From contig JAQBFJ010000125.1 of NCBI GenBank assembly GCA_032123435.1, positions 1 through 28,291 on the forward strand: a DNA stretch of 28,291 nt, written 5' to 3'. Position 1 is the stretch's first letter. Each line of letters begins with the position of its first letter. This document shows positions 1-7,376 of the stretch, piece after piece. Source of the stretch: JAQBFJ01 sp032123435. Lineage in GTDB: Bacteria; Verrucomicrobiota; Kiritimatiellia; UBA8416; JAQBFJ01. The notes under the pieces are model-generated. The model ran no database searches, was not told where the DNA came from, and worked only from the letters and a program-made list of their open reading frames with translations. The position numbers and the translations under genes were made by a program.

Positions 1-926
1 ATTGCGCGGAAGTAAGCAATATCGTCGCCCAATATGGTTTCTCCGGGCAGCATTGCTGTTGACGTCTTACCGCACGCGCTGGGGAAAGCGCCGGCCATGT
101 ATGTTTTTCGGCCTTTAGGCCCTTTCACGCCCATGAGGAACATATGTTCGGCGAGCCAGCCTTCTCTATCGGCTTTCTGGATTGTCAAACGCAGGGCCAG
201 TTTCTTGAGTCCGACGGTATTGCCGGCATATTGAGTGTTTACGCTGTAGACGGTATCGGTTGTGTGGTCTATATATATTCTTTTCTTGTCGGACTCAGCG
301 CTTACCATCCTGTCGTCGAGTTTCCCGGCCGAATGGAGTATAGCAAAGAAATCCTTGCTGTTACCTACACGCTTGAACTGTTCATAGCCGAGCCTGTAGA
401 GCAGGTTAAGGCTGTGTGATACGTACCATGAGTCGGTACATTCGACGCAGGGGATGCTGAATATGGAATTATTCGGGCCGAGCGTAAGGAAGCGAACGAC
501 CATTGTACGGCCGCGCATGGACCCTTTGATGAGTCCGTGTATTTCCGTGAGTCCTTTTTCCCGTTCCATCTGGTTCAGTGCTTTAGATAATGTTTGTCCG
601 GTCGGCACAAGATATCTTGTTACTTCCCGATCACGGCCCTGATCCTTCATGCCGTCGAAGTGGCAGGTATGTCCCTGTGTTGCCAGCGATGATTCTTCTC
701 CTGTCTTAAGCGCGCTGGAGCGTGTTTCATTGAGCGCCTCCTGAGAGTCGTCGGCCACGTGGACGGTATCAGGTTCGCACAGTTCGATGGCATCGGCCAC
801 AAAACGGATTAATCTAGAGTTATCCAGAGCGGCGAGTTTGCCAAAATTCTTTTCATCCATTTTACTTTTCAGAAGGTCTGTGTATGCTACGTTCACTTTT
901 TTCCCTTTCGTAATATTTATGTCCAT
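1..926 (-). CDS. pckG: Phosphoenolpyruvate carboxykinase (GTP), C-terminus cut by window edge
   Basis: Catalyses GTP-dependent interconversion of oxaloacetate and PEP in the cytoplasm (gluconeogenesis/anaplerosis). The minus frame is open from an ATG at 926 to position 1, about 308 codons, roughly the first half of a family of about 600 residues. Seen in translation: an RGRTM...LGP segment with CTDSWYV typical of GTP-type PEPCK, and near the cut end GAFPSACGKTSTAM, the kinase-1a P-loop with the reactive cysteine that marks the GTP class, followed by GDDIA. The start is uncertain: a GGGAGG lies about 20 nt before the ATG at 926, another in-frame ATG lies at 977 without a Shine-Dalgarno, and one at 860 is possible. 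No convincing promoter was seen in the 261 bp shared with divergent lexA. The many short plus-strand ORFs across this gene are shadows. Confidence 0.9.
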   Translation of the reverse strand, partial: MDINITKGKKVNVAYTDLLKSKMDEKNFGKLAALDNSRLIRFVADAIELCEPDTVHVADDSQEALNETRSSALKTGEESSLATQGHTCHFDGMKDQGRDREVTRYLVPTGQTLSKALNQMEREKGLTEIHGLIKGSMRGRTMVVRFLTLGPNNSIFSIPCVECTDSWYVSHSLNLLYRLGYEQFKRVGNSKDFFAILHSAGKLDDRMVSAESDKKRIYIDHTTDTVYSVNTQYAGNTVGLKKLALRLTIQKADREGWLAEHMFLMGVKGPKGRKTYMAGAFPSACGKTSTAMLPGETILGDDIAYFRA

Positions 927-1153
927 GAAAACAAATAGGCCAACAACCTCCCGGATTACGAACGATGTTGTTGGCATACTTTGAGGTGACTTTTCAATTT
1001 GAGCAAGTTACCGTCAAAAATTCCCCATCAAGCGACGGAGCGTAACAACCTGACCCATATACGGTCAAGTCCTTAAGAATAAAAAGTAGAGATGCTTTCG
1101 GGGCCGGTTTCAAGGCGTTTTCACGAGTTGATGAAAAAATAAAAAATTTATCT

Positions 1154-1181
1154 TGCATACTGCTCAAATGAGCAGTATATT
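1154..1181 (+). promoter_or_regulatory. lexA promoter with embedded SOS operator; leaderless start
   Basis: A perfect inverted repeat, ATACTGCTC-N4-GAGCAGTAT, occupies 1157-1178. Its outer part reads TACTG-N10-CAGTA, the same half-site spacing as the E. coli SOS box, but with C instead of T after the CTG. It lies between a -35-like TTGCAT (1154-1159) and a -10-like TATATT (1176-1181), 16 bp apart. The lexA ATG starts only 6 nt after the -10, so transcription should begin at or next to the ATG, giving a leaderless mRNA; no Shine-Dalgarno is present. Autorepression by LexA is inferred from this position. Confidence 0.85.
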
Positions 1182-1187
1182 GTCGGC

Positions 1188-1805
1188 ATGATCAAATTGA
1201 CCAGAGAACAGGGCAGAGTTCTTGATTTTATTATACGCCAACAAGGCGAATTCGGGATCATGCCTACTATTCGTGAGATTGCGGCTCATTTCGGTTATTG
1301 CAGTACGAATAATGTTCGTCAGCACCTGCGGTTGATTGAGCGCAAAGGTTATATTCGCCGCGTAGCGGGTCGGGCTCGATCCATAGAGGTGCTTGTTAAA
1401 TCTGATGTAAAACGTGACGCGCGATCCCGGGAAGTTCCTATTGTCGGATCAATTGCTGCCGGCGCGCCGATCATGGCTGTTGAAAATATTGAAGGATCCA
1501 TTGTTCTGGATCGTGGTTTGTTCAAGGGTGATGATCTTTTCTCTTTACGTGTTAAAGGTGAGAGCATGAAGAACGCTGGTATTCTCGATGGTGATATTGC
1601 CATTATCCATAAACAGGCATCTGTGAACAATGGTGAGATTGCGGCTGTGATCATAGAGAATGATGCGACGCTGAAACGTTTTGAACGGAGGCATGACAAG
1701 GTTGTGCTTAAGGCTGAAAACCCAGAGTTCAGTGATATTGTTTTGAATTCGGACAGGGAAGTACTTATTGCGGGTAAACTGGTGGGGGTGATGAGAAAAT
1801 GTTAA
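1188..1805 (+). CDS. lexA: LexA SOS repressor / S24 self-cleaving protease
   Basis: Represses DNA-damage genes and self-cleaves when RecA filaments form. The 205-residue length is typical of LexA. Residues 1-65 form the winged HTH (TIREIAAHFGY, then recognition region STNNVRQHLRLIERKG). The predicted cleavage bond is Ala91-Gly92 in SIAAGAP; the catalytic dyad is Ser126 (GESM) and Lys163 (TLKRF). The start at 1188 fits the family N-terminus (KLTREQGRVLDFI) and lies directly after the operator, so translation appears leaderless. The stop codon overlaps the next small gene by 7 nt, making a two-gene SOS-controlled unit. The recognition helix differs from E. coli LexA, in line with the altered inner bases of the operator. 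Confidence 0.96.
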   Translation: MIKLTREQGRVLDFIIRQQGEFGIMPTIREIAAHFGYCSTNNVRQHLRLIERKGYIRRVAGRARSIEVLVKSDVKRDARSREVPIVGSIAAGAPIMAVENIEGSIVLDRGLFKGDDLFSLRVKGESMKNAGILDGDIAIIHKQASVNNGEIAAVIIENDATLKRFERRHDKVVLKAENPEFSDIVLNSDREVLIAGKLVGVMRKC

Positions 1806-1969
1806 AGCAGTTGAATCTATTCGAGACGGATAACGAACATTTGTTTATGGAAGTTGTTGACGGTCATTACTTAACTTCGCGTGAAACAATGCAGCGTTTG
1901 TTTTCCTTATTTCTTCTTGGTGTAGCGGGATGCGAGGTTGTGATAACTGTGTTATTGCTGGTAGCGTGA
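1799..1969 (+). CDS. Small LexA-operon protein with clamp-binding motif and hydrophobic tail (56 aa)
   Basis: Not recognised as a known family. The ATG overlaps the end of lexA by 7 nt, so it is probably translated by coupling and induced with the SOS response. The N-terminus is MLKQLNLFETD: QLNLF at residues 4-8 matches the bacterial sliding-clamp (DnaN) binding consensus QL(S/D/N)LF and is, from memory, the clamp motif of E. coli UmuC. Residues 9-32 are polar and residues 33-56 strongly hydrophobic (RLFSLFLLGVAG...ITVLLLVA) with a single Glu46, which suggests a C-terminal membrane or amphipathic anchor. It ends 1 nt before the stop of the convergent exonuclease gene. Possible roles, by inference only: an SOS checkpoint or clamp modulator. 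It could instead be a spurious ORF or a decayed fragment. Confidence 0.6.
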   Translation: MLKQLNLFETDNEHLFMEVVDGHYLTSRETMQRLFSLFLLGVAGCEVVITVLLLVA

Positions 1970-1970
1970 T

Positions 1971-2807
1971 TTACCAGCCGCAGTTTTGGCGCAGTCTGTT
2001 TATTGTTTCGACGTGAGGTTTGAATGGATTTCCTGGCGGTTTGTGCTGGGGCATGATATGAGTTGCGGCGAAAGGTGTTTTCCGGATATTGGCGTTATAC
2101 ATGATCGGCATAAGAACGGCGAGGTTGATAACATCCGTTATGTTATAAGCCAGCAGGGTTTCAAGCGCGTGCGGGTTGTTGTTTTCCAGGAAATCGTACC
2201 ATAAAAGGACCGCGAAAAATCCGTCCACCCCTTCAAGTGTGTCCCGTTCTATTCCGAACGCTTTTTCACATTGTTTCAGGCCGCCGGTGTATCCTTGCGC
2301 GGCAAGTACGTAGCGAAGATCGATATGAGCCTGACGCATGGGGGCGCGCAGGTGTTTACGGATGAATGGAATGTCAAAGGTTTTCCCATTATAGGTTACT
2401 ATAAGTTTGTAGTTTTCAATGTCTCTGGCGAAGTCCTGCATGTTACGTCCATGCACATAGTGAAATATGGATTTACCGTCATAAAGGGCTATGGTGGTTA
2501 TGCAGTCGGTATCGCCGGACAGGCCGGTGGTTTCTATATCGATATACGCAGTGGAATGACAAAACTCCCGAAACATGCGCCAGCTCTGGTTGGATGGCAG
2601 AAGATCGTTGAAATAGCGGGCGTTTCCAGAGGCAAGATGACGTGTTGACTCAGCGCAGTATTTCTGTACGGATCTGCGTTTACCGGCCGATATTACGGGG
2701 AGTGTATGTTCATTGATAGAGCGCCATGAAAGCAAGCCAGCTTGCCACAGGTGTTGTTCGGTTTTGACGCCGAATCCGGGAATATGACAGAAGGTATTTT
2801 CTAACAT
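1971..2807 (-). CDS. YprB-type ribonuclease H-like / DEDD exonuclease domain protein
   Basis: Predicted metal-dependent 3'-5' exonuclease of the RNase_H_2 (YprB-like) family, 278 aa. Acidic residues at the expected places: Asp90 and Glu92 in YIDIETTGLSG, Asp145 in TYNGKTFDIPFI, and Asp225 in YNITDVINL. The N-terminal part (HIPGFGVKTEQHLW...LLSW) resembles the short helical lead-in found in this family. It starts one base after the stop of the upstream PLD-like gene, so the two form an operon and are probably translationally linked. Substrate is unknown (DNA or RNA). Family members are often next to helicase genes; here the partner is a PLD-like protein and the convergent neighbour is the lexA operon. 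Confidence 0.85.
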   Translation of the reverse strand: MLENTFCHIPGFGVKTEQHLWQAGLLSWRSINEHTLPVISAGKRRSVQKYCAESTRHLASGNARYFNDLLPSNQSWRMFREFCHSTAYIDIETTGLSGDTDCITTIALYDGKSIFHYVHGRNMQDFARDIENYKLIVTYNGKTFDIPFIRKHLRAPMRQAHIDLRYVLAAQGYTGGLKQCEKAFGIERDTLEGVDGFFAVLLWYDFLENNNPHALETLLAYNITDVINLAVLMPIMYNANIRKTPFAATHIMPQHKPPGNPFKPHVETINRLRQNCGW

Positions 2808-2808
2808 T

Positions 2809-3339
2809 TCAATTCAGTAACTCTTTGTAATCAGAGCAGTATTTCTTGTGCTGGCATTTACCGCAATGTGAGCCCATCCATATACCGTCGAACTGGGTCA
2901 TGATCTGATCTATAAGTTCAGGGTCAGTTGTAACAATGCCGGCTTCGAAATTTCGCCGGTTCACGCCTTTAGCGCCAATACCTGCTCCAGTCAGGTTGGC
3001 ACTGCCTGTATAAGCGAAAGTTCCGTCGACTACAACTGATTTCAGGTGTGTACGTGGACAAATTATTCTCTCTATTCCGTGTATCAGGTTGGGGTACCTG
3101 TCGAAATCCCTGCGGAAAGCAGGGCCTGGTTCCTTGGCATGGATCAATCTTATGGCTACGTTTTGATCGGCGAGCATGGAAAGTGTTTCGAGAAAGGGAA
3201 CCATTCTGCGGCCTTTTTTGACGTGAAGATCCTTGAGATCTGATGTTGCCAGCCACAGGAACTTTTTCGCGGCAGGTACGGCTTCAAGAATCACACGTTC
3301 ATATAGTTCACGGTTGGTTATGAATTCAGTATTTTTCAT
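2809..3339 (-). CDS. Single-domain phospholipase D-like (HKD) protein
   Basis: A 176-residue protein of the PLD superfamily, probably a homodimeric nuclease like Nuc, because only one HKD motif is present. Seen: His98, Lys100 and Asp105 in THLKSVVVDG, then TGSANLTGAG (112-119), the usual Gly/Ser/Asn strand after the HKD. The C-terminus has a small cysteine/histidine cluster, HCGKCQHKKYC (C159, C162, C168), possibly a zinc knuckle; this is unusual for the family. AAGGA lies about 6 nt before the ATG and supports the start. No signal peptide, so the protein is probably cytoplasmic. First gene of an operon with the DEDD exonuclease. Nuclease rather than lipase activity is inferred from size and context. 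Confidence 0.83.
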   Translation of the reverse strand: MKNTEFITNRELYERVILEAVPAAKKFLWLATSDLKDLHVKKGRRMVPFLETLSMLADQNVAIRLIHAKEPGPAFRRDFDRYPNLIHGIERIICPRTHLKSVVVDGTFAYTGSANLTGAGIGAKGVNRRNFEAGIVTTDPELIDQIMTQFDGIWMGSHCGKCQHKKYCSDYKELLN

Positions 3340-3509
3340 TTATTCCTTCATTGCGTATTCACGTTCTGTCAAAAGTCTCGGAGCTACATTCTCATAACGC
3401 GCTGTAAAAGCAACGTTTTGTAGCCCCATATCGTTCTTCCCCTTCAATGCCCGTCTTCTCCTGCCTCCAAGAGAAGATCTTACCACGGAAGCACGGAGGA
3501 GAAAGAGAG

Positions 3510-3564
3510 TTTTGGCAAATCTGCTATCCCCTCGAAGACGAGGGGGCTACCATATTTGTCAAAA
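3510..3564. repeat. 55-bp imperfect palindrome in the 3340-3696 intergenic gap
   Basis: The gap between the PLD-like gene and pgsA (357 bp) contains no convincing gene. At 3510-3564 two arms (TTTTGGCAAATCTG... and its near complement ending ...TTTGTCAAAA) flank a perfect core stem CCCCTCG-AAGA-CGAGGGG. Just before it, 3482-3500 reads ACCACGGAAGCACGGAGGA, the same CACGGAG unit found in the palindromic element at 10977-11200. A second, weaker hairpin (CTGCA...TGCAG) lies near 3592-3617. Possible truncated member of the hairpin-element family seen elsewhere in the window, or a bidirectional terminator. Confidence 0.65.
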
Positions 3565-3696
3565 GGTTGCATTCTGGAGGACACGGCGGCCTGCAGTGCT
3601 GTGTGCAGCAATGCAGGCAGAGAAACGACATTATGACAACAATTTACATCAATCGTGCCATGTTTTATCATCTTTATCTTCCTCCAGCACAGACGT

Positions 3697-4275
3697 TCAG
3701 GAAATATGCAGATGATTGTTGCATGGCAGGCTCAGGGTGGCGCGGTTTCGAACGGCGAACATGCAGAAGAAACACCATGTAATGCCGAGGATAAGCCATG
3801 CGCAAAGCGTGTAAATTGTCTGCAAAAGCGCCGGATCGGCGTGGACTGATATTTTTCCGGTTACAGGCATTATCATTCCGCAGGTTATTAATATTGTCTG
3901 AAGAGCCGCTTTTACTTTACCCATCCAGTTGGCGCCAATGACCGCACCCTTTACGGCGGAGCAGGATCGAATGGCGTTTTGGAGGAGTTCGCGCGTCAGG
4001 AAAAGGTGTGGTATCAGCATGGGCAATATGTTTTGGGCGGCAAGTTCGTAAAACATTGAGAGAATCAGAATTTTATCTACAACCGGATCCAGGTAAAGGC
4101 CCAGCATGGAACGCTGGTTAAGTTTTCGGGCAAGCCATCCGTCGATACAATCCGTAAGCATGGCAATGAGGAACAGGGATGCTGCCGTGATATAGCGACC
4201 GGTCCGGAAGAAGTAAATTATTATTGGAAGAGCGGCAAGGCGTGTAAAAGTGATAAGATTGGGAATAGTCGTCAT
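3697..4275 (-). CDS. pgsA: CDP-diacylglycerol--glycerol-3-phosphate 3-phosphatidyltransferase-like protein
   Basis: CDP-alcohol phosphatidyltransferase, 192 aa, an inner-membrane enzyme that most likely makes phosphatidylglycerol phosphate from CDP-diacylglycerol. The complete family signature is visible: D42-x2-D45-G46-x2-A49-R50-x8-G59-x3-D63-x3-D67 (TDCIDGWLAR...GLYLDPVVD). Several hydrophobic segments follow (roughly residues 9-22, 29-41, 69-90, 125-140, 152-175). The N-terminus NLITFTRLAALPIII is characteristic of PgsA. Its ATG overlaps the pfk stop by 4 nt (ATGA), so it is translationally coupled to phosphofructokinase. The exact alcohol acceptor (glycerol-3-phosphate or another) is not proved by the motif alone. 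Confidence 0.88.
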   Translation of the reverse strand: MTTIPNLITFTRLAALPIIIYFFRTGRYITAASLFLIAMLTDCIDGWLARKLNQRSMLGLYLDPVVDKILILSMFYELAAQNILPMLIPHLFLTRELLQNAIRSCSAVKGAVIGANWMGKVKAALQTILITCGMIMPVTGKISVHADPALLQTIYTLCAWLILGITWCFFCMFAVRNRATLSLPCNNHLHIS

Positions 4276-5534
4276 ATTATTGAAGGTTGGCCGGTATTAT
4301 CCAGAACGCTTTGCCATAGTAATCCGTTTGGATTTATTTTCTTTCTTGATTTAACGGCCTGTTCCATGGGGATGTGGACGAAATGTCCATTCCAGAGGCC
4401 TACGATCATTGCTGTTCGGCCGGACATTGCGGCATGTACGGCGTTGCTGGCCAGTTGAAAACAGAACGCGGAATCATCCGCCGTGGCCGGCGCGCTTCTT
4501 ATGATATAAGAGGGGTCGATATATCTGACATTTACAGGAATATTCAGTTTATCGAAATGTTTGCTGATCGTTTCCTTCAGGAATGGACCGATATCGCCCA
4601 GTTTCTTGTTTCCTGAAGTGTCTGTACCTGCGGTTGGCACGAGATTCTGGCCGGCTCCTTCAGCCACCACTATAACGGCGTGGGCTTTTGCTTTGATTCG
4701 TGTTTCAAGGAATGCCAACACTTTTTCAAGTGAAAAAGGTACTTCCGGCACCAGGACCATATTGACATCGCTTGACGCCAAGGTGGCGCTGGCGGCGACA
4801 AAGCCGGATTCCCGGCCCATAAGTTTTACAAGACCGATACCGTTATGAACTCCTTTTGCCTCCATATGTGCGCAAGTAATAGGCGCCTGACTCATCGCTA
4901 CGGCGGTTTCGTAACCGAACGTGCGTTCCGTAAACAAGATATCGTTATCAATGGTCTTCGGAACGCCTATCACGGAAATGTTCTGTTTTTGTTTCATAAT
5001 TTCTTCAGCGAGCGCTAGCGCGCCGCGCTGAGTACCGTCTCCGCCGATGGTAAAAAGGATATCGATTTTCTGTTCAATGAGGAAAGAAATCATATCGTCA
5101 ACGCGTTGTGGGCCTCTGGATGAACCCAGGATTGTTCCACCGTCTGTATGAATATCTTCTACAACATCCGGCGTAAGTGAAACAGGTTTATGACCGTAAG
5201 AAGAAACAAGTCCTTCGTATCCGTATCGGAATCCGGATATCCTTGTAACTCCATAGCGGTACCAGAGCACCATAGTGAGCGCGCGTATAACGTCATTCAG
5301 GCCGGGGCAGAGCCCGCCGCAAGTGATCATTGCCGCATGCGTGGATTCCGGCTGGAAGAACAAATCTTCTCTGGGGCCGGCTTCCTCCATTATCTCGGAA
5401 TATGTCCTTGATTGCCCCGTATGGACAGAGGCATTTACCAGCACACCAGCGTCATTACTGATAAAACAATGGCTTTCCAGGTGGGATTTTAAGCGGGTAG
5501 GGCCTAATCTGGCTATTGTAAAGTCGTTTTTCAT
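4272..5534 (-). CDS. pfkA: 6-phosphofructokinase, long TP0108/group III type, probably ATP-dependent
   Basis: Phosphorylates fructose-6-phosphate in glycolysis; 420 aa, longer than the E. coli enzyme and of the clade that includes the Treponema/Borrelia long PFKs. Seen: GGLCPGLN (73-80), GGTILGSSRG (132-141), GGDGTQ (164-169), VPKTIDND (191-198) and MGRESGF. The Gly in GGDGT points to ATP, whereas PPi enzymes carry GGDD; the Lys in PKTIDND is shared with PPi-type ancestors, so donor choice should be tested. The N-terminal start FTIARLGP matches the family. No Shine-Dalgarno precedes the ATG (pyrimidine-rich TTTCACCCC). Overlaps pgsA by 4 nt. Confidence 0.92.
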   Translation of the reverse strand: MKNDFTIARLGPTRLKSHLESHCFISNDAGVLVNASVHTGQSRTYSEIMEEAGPREDLFFQPESTHAAMITCGGLCPGLNDVIRALTMVLWYRYGVTRISGFRYGYEGLVSSYGHKPVSLTPDVVEDIHTDGGTILGSSRGPQRVDDMISFLIEQKIDILFTIGGDGTQRGALALAEEIMKQKQNISVIGVPKTIDNDILFTERTFGYETAVAMSQAPITCAHMEAKGVHNGIGLVKLMGRESGFVAASATLASSDVNMVLVPEVPFSLEKVLAFLETRIKAKAHAVIVVAEGAGQNLVPTAGTDTSGNKKLGDIGPFLKETISKHFDKLNIPVNVRYIDPSYIIRSAPATADDSAFCFQLASNAVHAAMSGRTAMIVGLWNGHFVHIPMEQAVKSRKKINPNGLLWQSVLDNTGQPSII

Positions 5535-5611
5535 GGGGTGAAAAAAAGTTACTTTTTGAATCTTTTTATTTTACTTTTTCCAATTCCACTGATACTAGAC
5601 CTTTCCGCAGT

Positions 5612-5770
5612 ATGACAGCAAGATATTTTCATGCTGGTACTGAATGGGGCAAGATGATAATTTTCGAGTCGTGTCCGGAACATGAACCGGAAGCGCTGGT
5701 TAAAATTGGGTATTCGGCTCTGGAAATTCGGGAATATAAGAACAGCGTAACAGAAGGGGAGATGCTATGA
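5612..5770 (+). CDS. Small hypothetical protein coupled to gcvH (52 aa)
   Basis: Not recognised. The reading frame MTARYFHAGTEWGKMIIFES...REYKNSVTEGEML runs from an ATG at 5612 and its TGA overlaps the gcvH ATG in an ATGA tetranucleotide. That coupling and the ordinary codon use are the main reasons to accept it; no Shine-Dalgarno is visible upstream. The protein is soluble and acidic in its second half, with no signal peptide or known motif. If real, it is co-transcribed with the glycine cleavage H protein. It could also be a chance ORF in the gcvH leader. Confidence 0.45.
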   Translation: MTARYFHAGTEWGKMIIFESCPEHEPEALVKIGYSALEIREYKNSVTEGEML

Positions 5771-6150
5771 CACCGGATGATAGAAAATATGTCAAAACTC
5801 ATGAATGGGTGAAAATCGATGATGATCTGGCAATAATCGGTATTACGGATTACGCGCAGGACGCGCTTGGTGATATTACTTTTATTGAATTGCCGACCGT
5901 AAGTGACAGCATAGATCAAGGGCATGAATGTGGTGTTATAGAGTCCGTTAAGGCAGCCAGTGATTTTTATGCTCCAATCAGTGGTGAGGTTGCGGCGATT
6001 AATAATCTACTGGAGGACCAGCCGGAGCTTATCAATCAGGATCCTTATGATCAGGGATGGCTTTTTAAAGTCCGTAATTTTGATCCTGAAGAAATAGAAA
6101 ATCTTATGGATGCGCCTGATTACGAGGATTTCCTTGAAAAAGGGGAATAA
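5767..6150 (+). CDS. gcvH: Glycine cleavage system H protein
   Basis: Lipoyl-carrier protein that shuttles the aminomethyl group among the P, T and L proteins of glycine cleavage. The length, 127 aa, is normal. The lipoylation site is Lys62 in GVIESVKAASDFYAP; the N-terminal KYVKTHEWVKIDDDLAIIGITDYAQDALG is diagnostic. GGGGAG lies 5 nt before the ATG. The gene stands alone here, with no gcvT, gcvP or lpd in the window, so it may also serve as a general lipoyl-relay protein; that is inference. The 203 bp up to convergent pdxA hold no clear terminator. Confidence 0.95.
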   Translation: MTPDDRKYVKTHEWVKIDDDLAIIGITDYAQDALGDITFIELPTVSDSIDQGHECGVIESVKAASDFYAPISGEVAAINNLLEDQPELINQDPYDQGWLFKVRNFDPEEIENLMDAPDYEDFLEKGE

Positions 6151-6353
6151 AGGGTGAATCAGGGCACATGCAGGCTATTGGGTGCATGGCATTAGGCTAT
6201 TTCCGGTCTTTTTCTGGGCTTTCAGGGGTTGTAAACAAGTTGTTAATAACTGTTTATGACCTGTTTTTACATCCTTGTATTTACTCGTATTTCTTGGCAT
6301 AGACGGGTTTATTGGGGTGTTTTCGTCTGTACGCCTGTTTTTCATAACTTCTG

Positions 6354-7370
6354 TTATTCCAGCGTCTTACACTTGTTCCGCTCCCCGATCAGGCGCAGAG
6401 CCCAAAACACGCTTTGGATAAGGCTATTAGGGGAAGCTTTCCCTTTCCAGGCTATATCGAAAGCGGTTCCATGGTCGACAGATGTTCTTACAATAGGCAG
6501 GCCGAGCGTGATATTTACACCGGTATCGAAGGCTCTCATTTTGAATGGGATAAGGCCCTGATCGTGGTACATTGCGACATACGCGTCGAACGTTTTTGTC
6601 TTTTCAGGCAGGAAGGCGGTATCAGAGGCGAACGGTCCTTCGGCCAGGATGCCTTTGTTTCTGGCCTTGAGTATTGCGGGGGTTATCAGTCTCTTTTCTT
6701 CATTGCCAAACAGCCCGTGTTCACCCGCGTGCGGGTTCAAAGCACAGACAGCTATCCGCGGTTTTTTTCCGAGCAGGCTCTCCACGGCAAGGGCGGTCAG
6801 CTCGATGGCATCGAAAATTGTCTTTCTGGAGAGTATTTCCGGGACCTGTGTATATGGCACGTGTATGGTTGCCAGGCTCACGATAATTTGTTCTGATGCC
6901 ATCATCATGCAAGTGCGTCTGGCTTTTGTCAGAGCTGCCAGAATCTCTGTATGGCCGGGGAAATGGATGCCGGCGGCGTTCAATGATTCTTTGTTAATGG
7001 GCGCGGTTACCACGGCTGAGATGTTTCCTGTCATAGCAGCGGATACGGCGGCTTTTATGCACGAGTAAGCGATGGTTCCGCATTGTCGGCTTGTTTGGCC
7101 CGGAATGATATTGGCGGCATTGACGTTAACGCAGTTAACAATGGCAGGTCTCTTGCAGGCAGGTTTTTTTTGCCAGTCGTCAAGCTGGAACACAAGATCA
7201 GGAAGATCTAATCTGCATTTAGCTGCGATTCTTCTGATGACATCTATACTGCCGAACAGTATTGGAACGCAGCGTCTGAGTATTTCGCGTTGTGTCATGG
7301 CGTGCAGGCAGATTTCCGGACCGATACCTGCCGGATCGCCCATGGTAATTCCTACGACATGCTTTTTCAT
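6354..7370 (-). CDS. pdxA: 4-hydroxythreonine-4-phosphate dehydrogenase
   Basis: NAD-dependent enzyme of the DXP-dependent vitamin B6 pathway, 338 aa, typical length. Seen: GDPAGIGPE (11-19), FPGHTE with metal/substrate His140, His170 in TIHVPY, NPHAGEHG (212-219, metal-binding His214) and MYHDQGLIPFK (His269). It lies 6 nt downstream of the anti-sigma gene and is therefore probably the third gene of the ECF operon. PdxA-family paralogues acting on other hydroxy acids (PdxA2, e.g. hydroxythreonate or phthalate-type substrates) exist, and no other B6 gene is present here, so the exact substrate is likely but not certain. Confidence 0.9.
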   Translation of the reverse strand: MKKHVVGITMGDPAGIGPEICLHAMTQREILRRCVPILFGSIDVIRRIAAKCRLDLPDLVFQLDDWQKKPACKRPAIVNCVNVNAANIIPGQTSRQCGTIAYSCIKAAVSAAMTGNISAVVTAPINKESLNAAGIHFPGHTEILAALTKARRTCMMMASEQIIVSLATIHVPYTQVPEILSRKTIFDAIELTALAVESLLGKKPRIAVCALNPHAGEHGLFGNEEKRLITPAILKARNKGILAEGPFASDTAFLPEKTKTFDAYVAMYHDQGLIPFKMRAFDTGVNITLGLPIVRTSVDHGTAFDIAWKGKASPNSLIQSVFWALRLIGERNKCKTLE

Positions 7371-7376
7371 ATTAGT

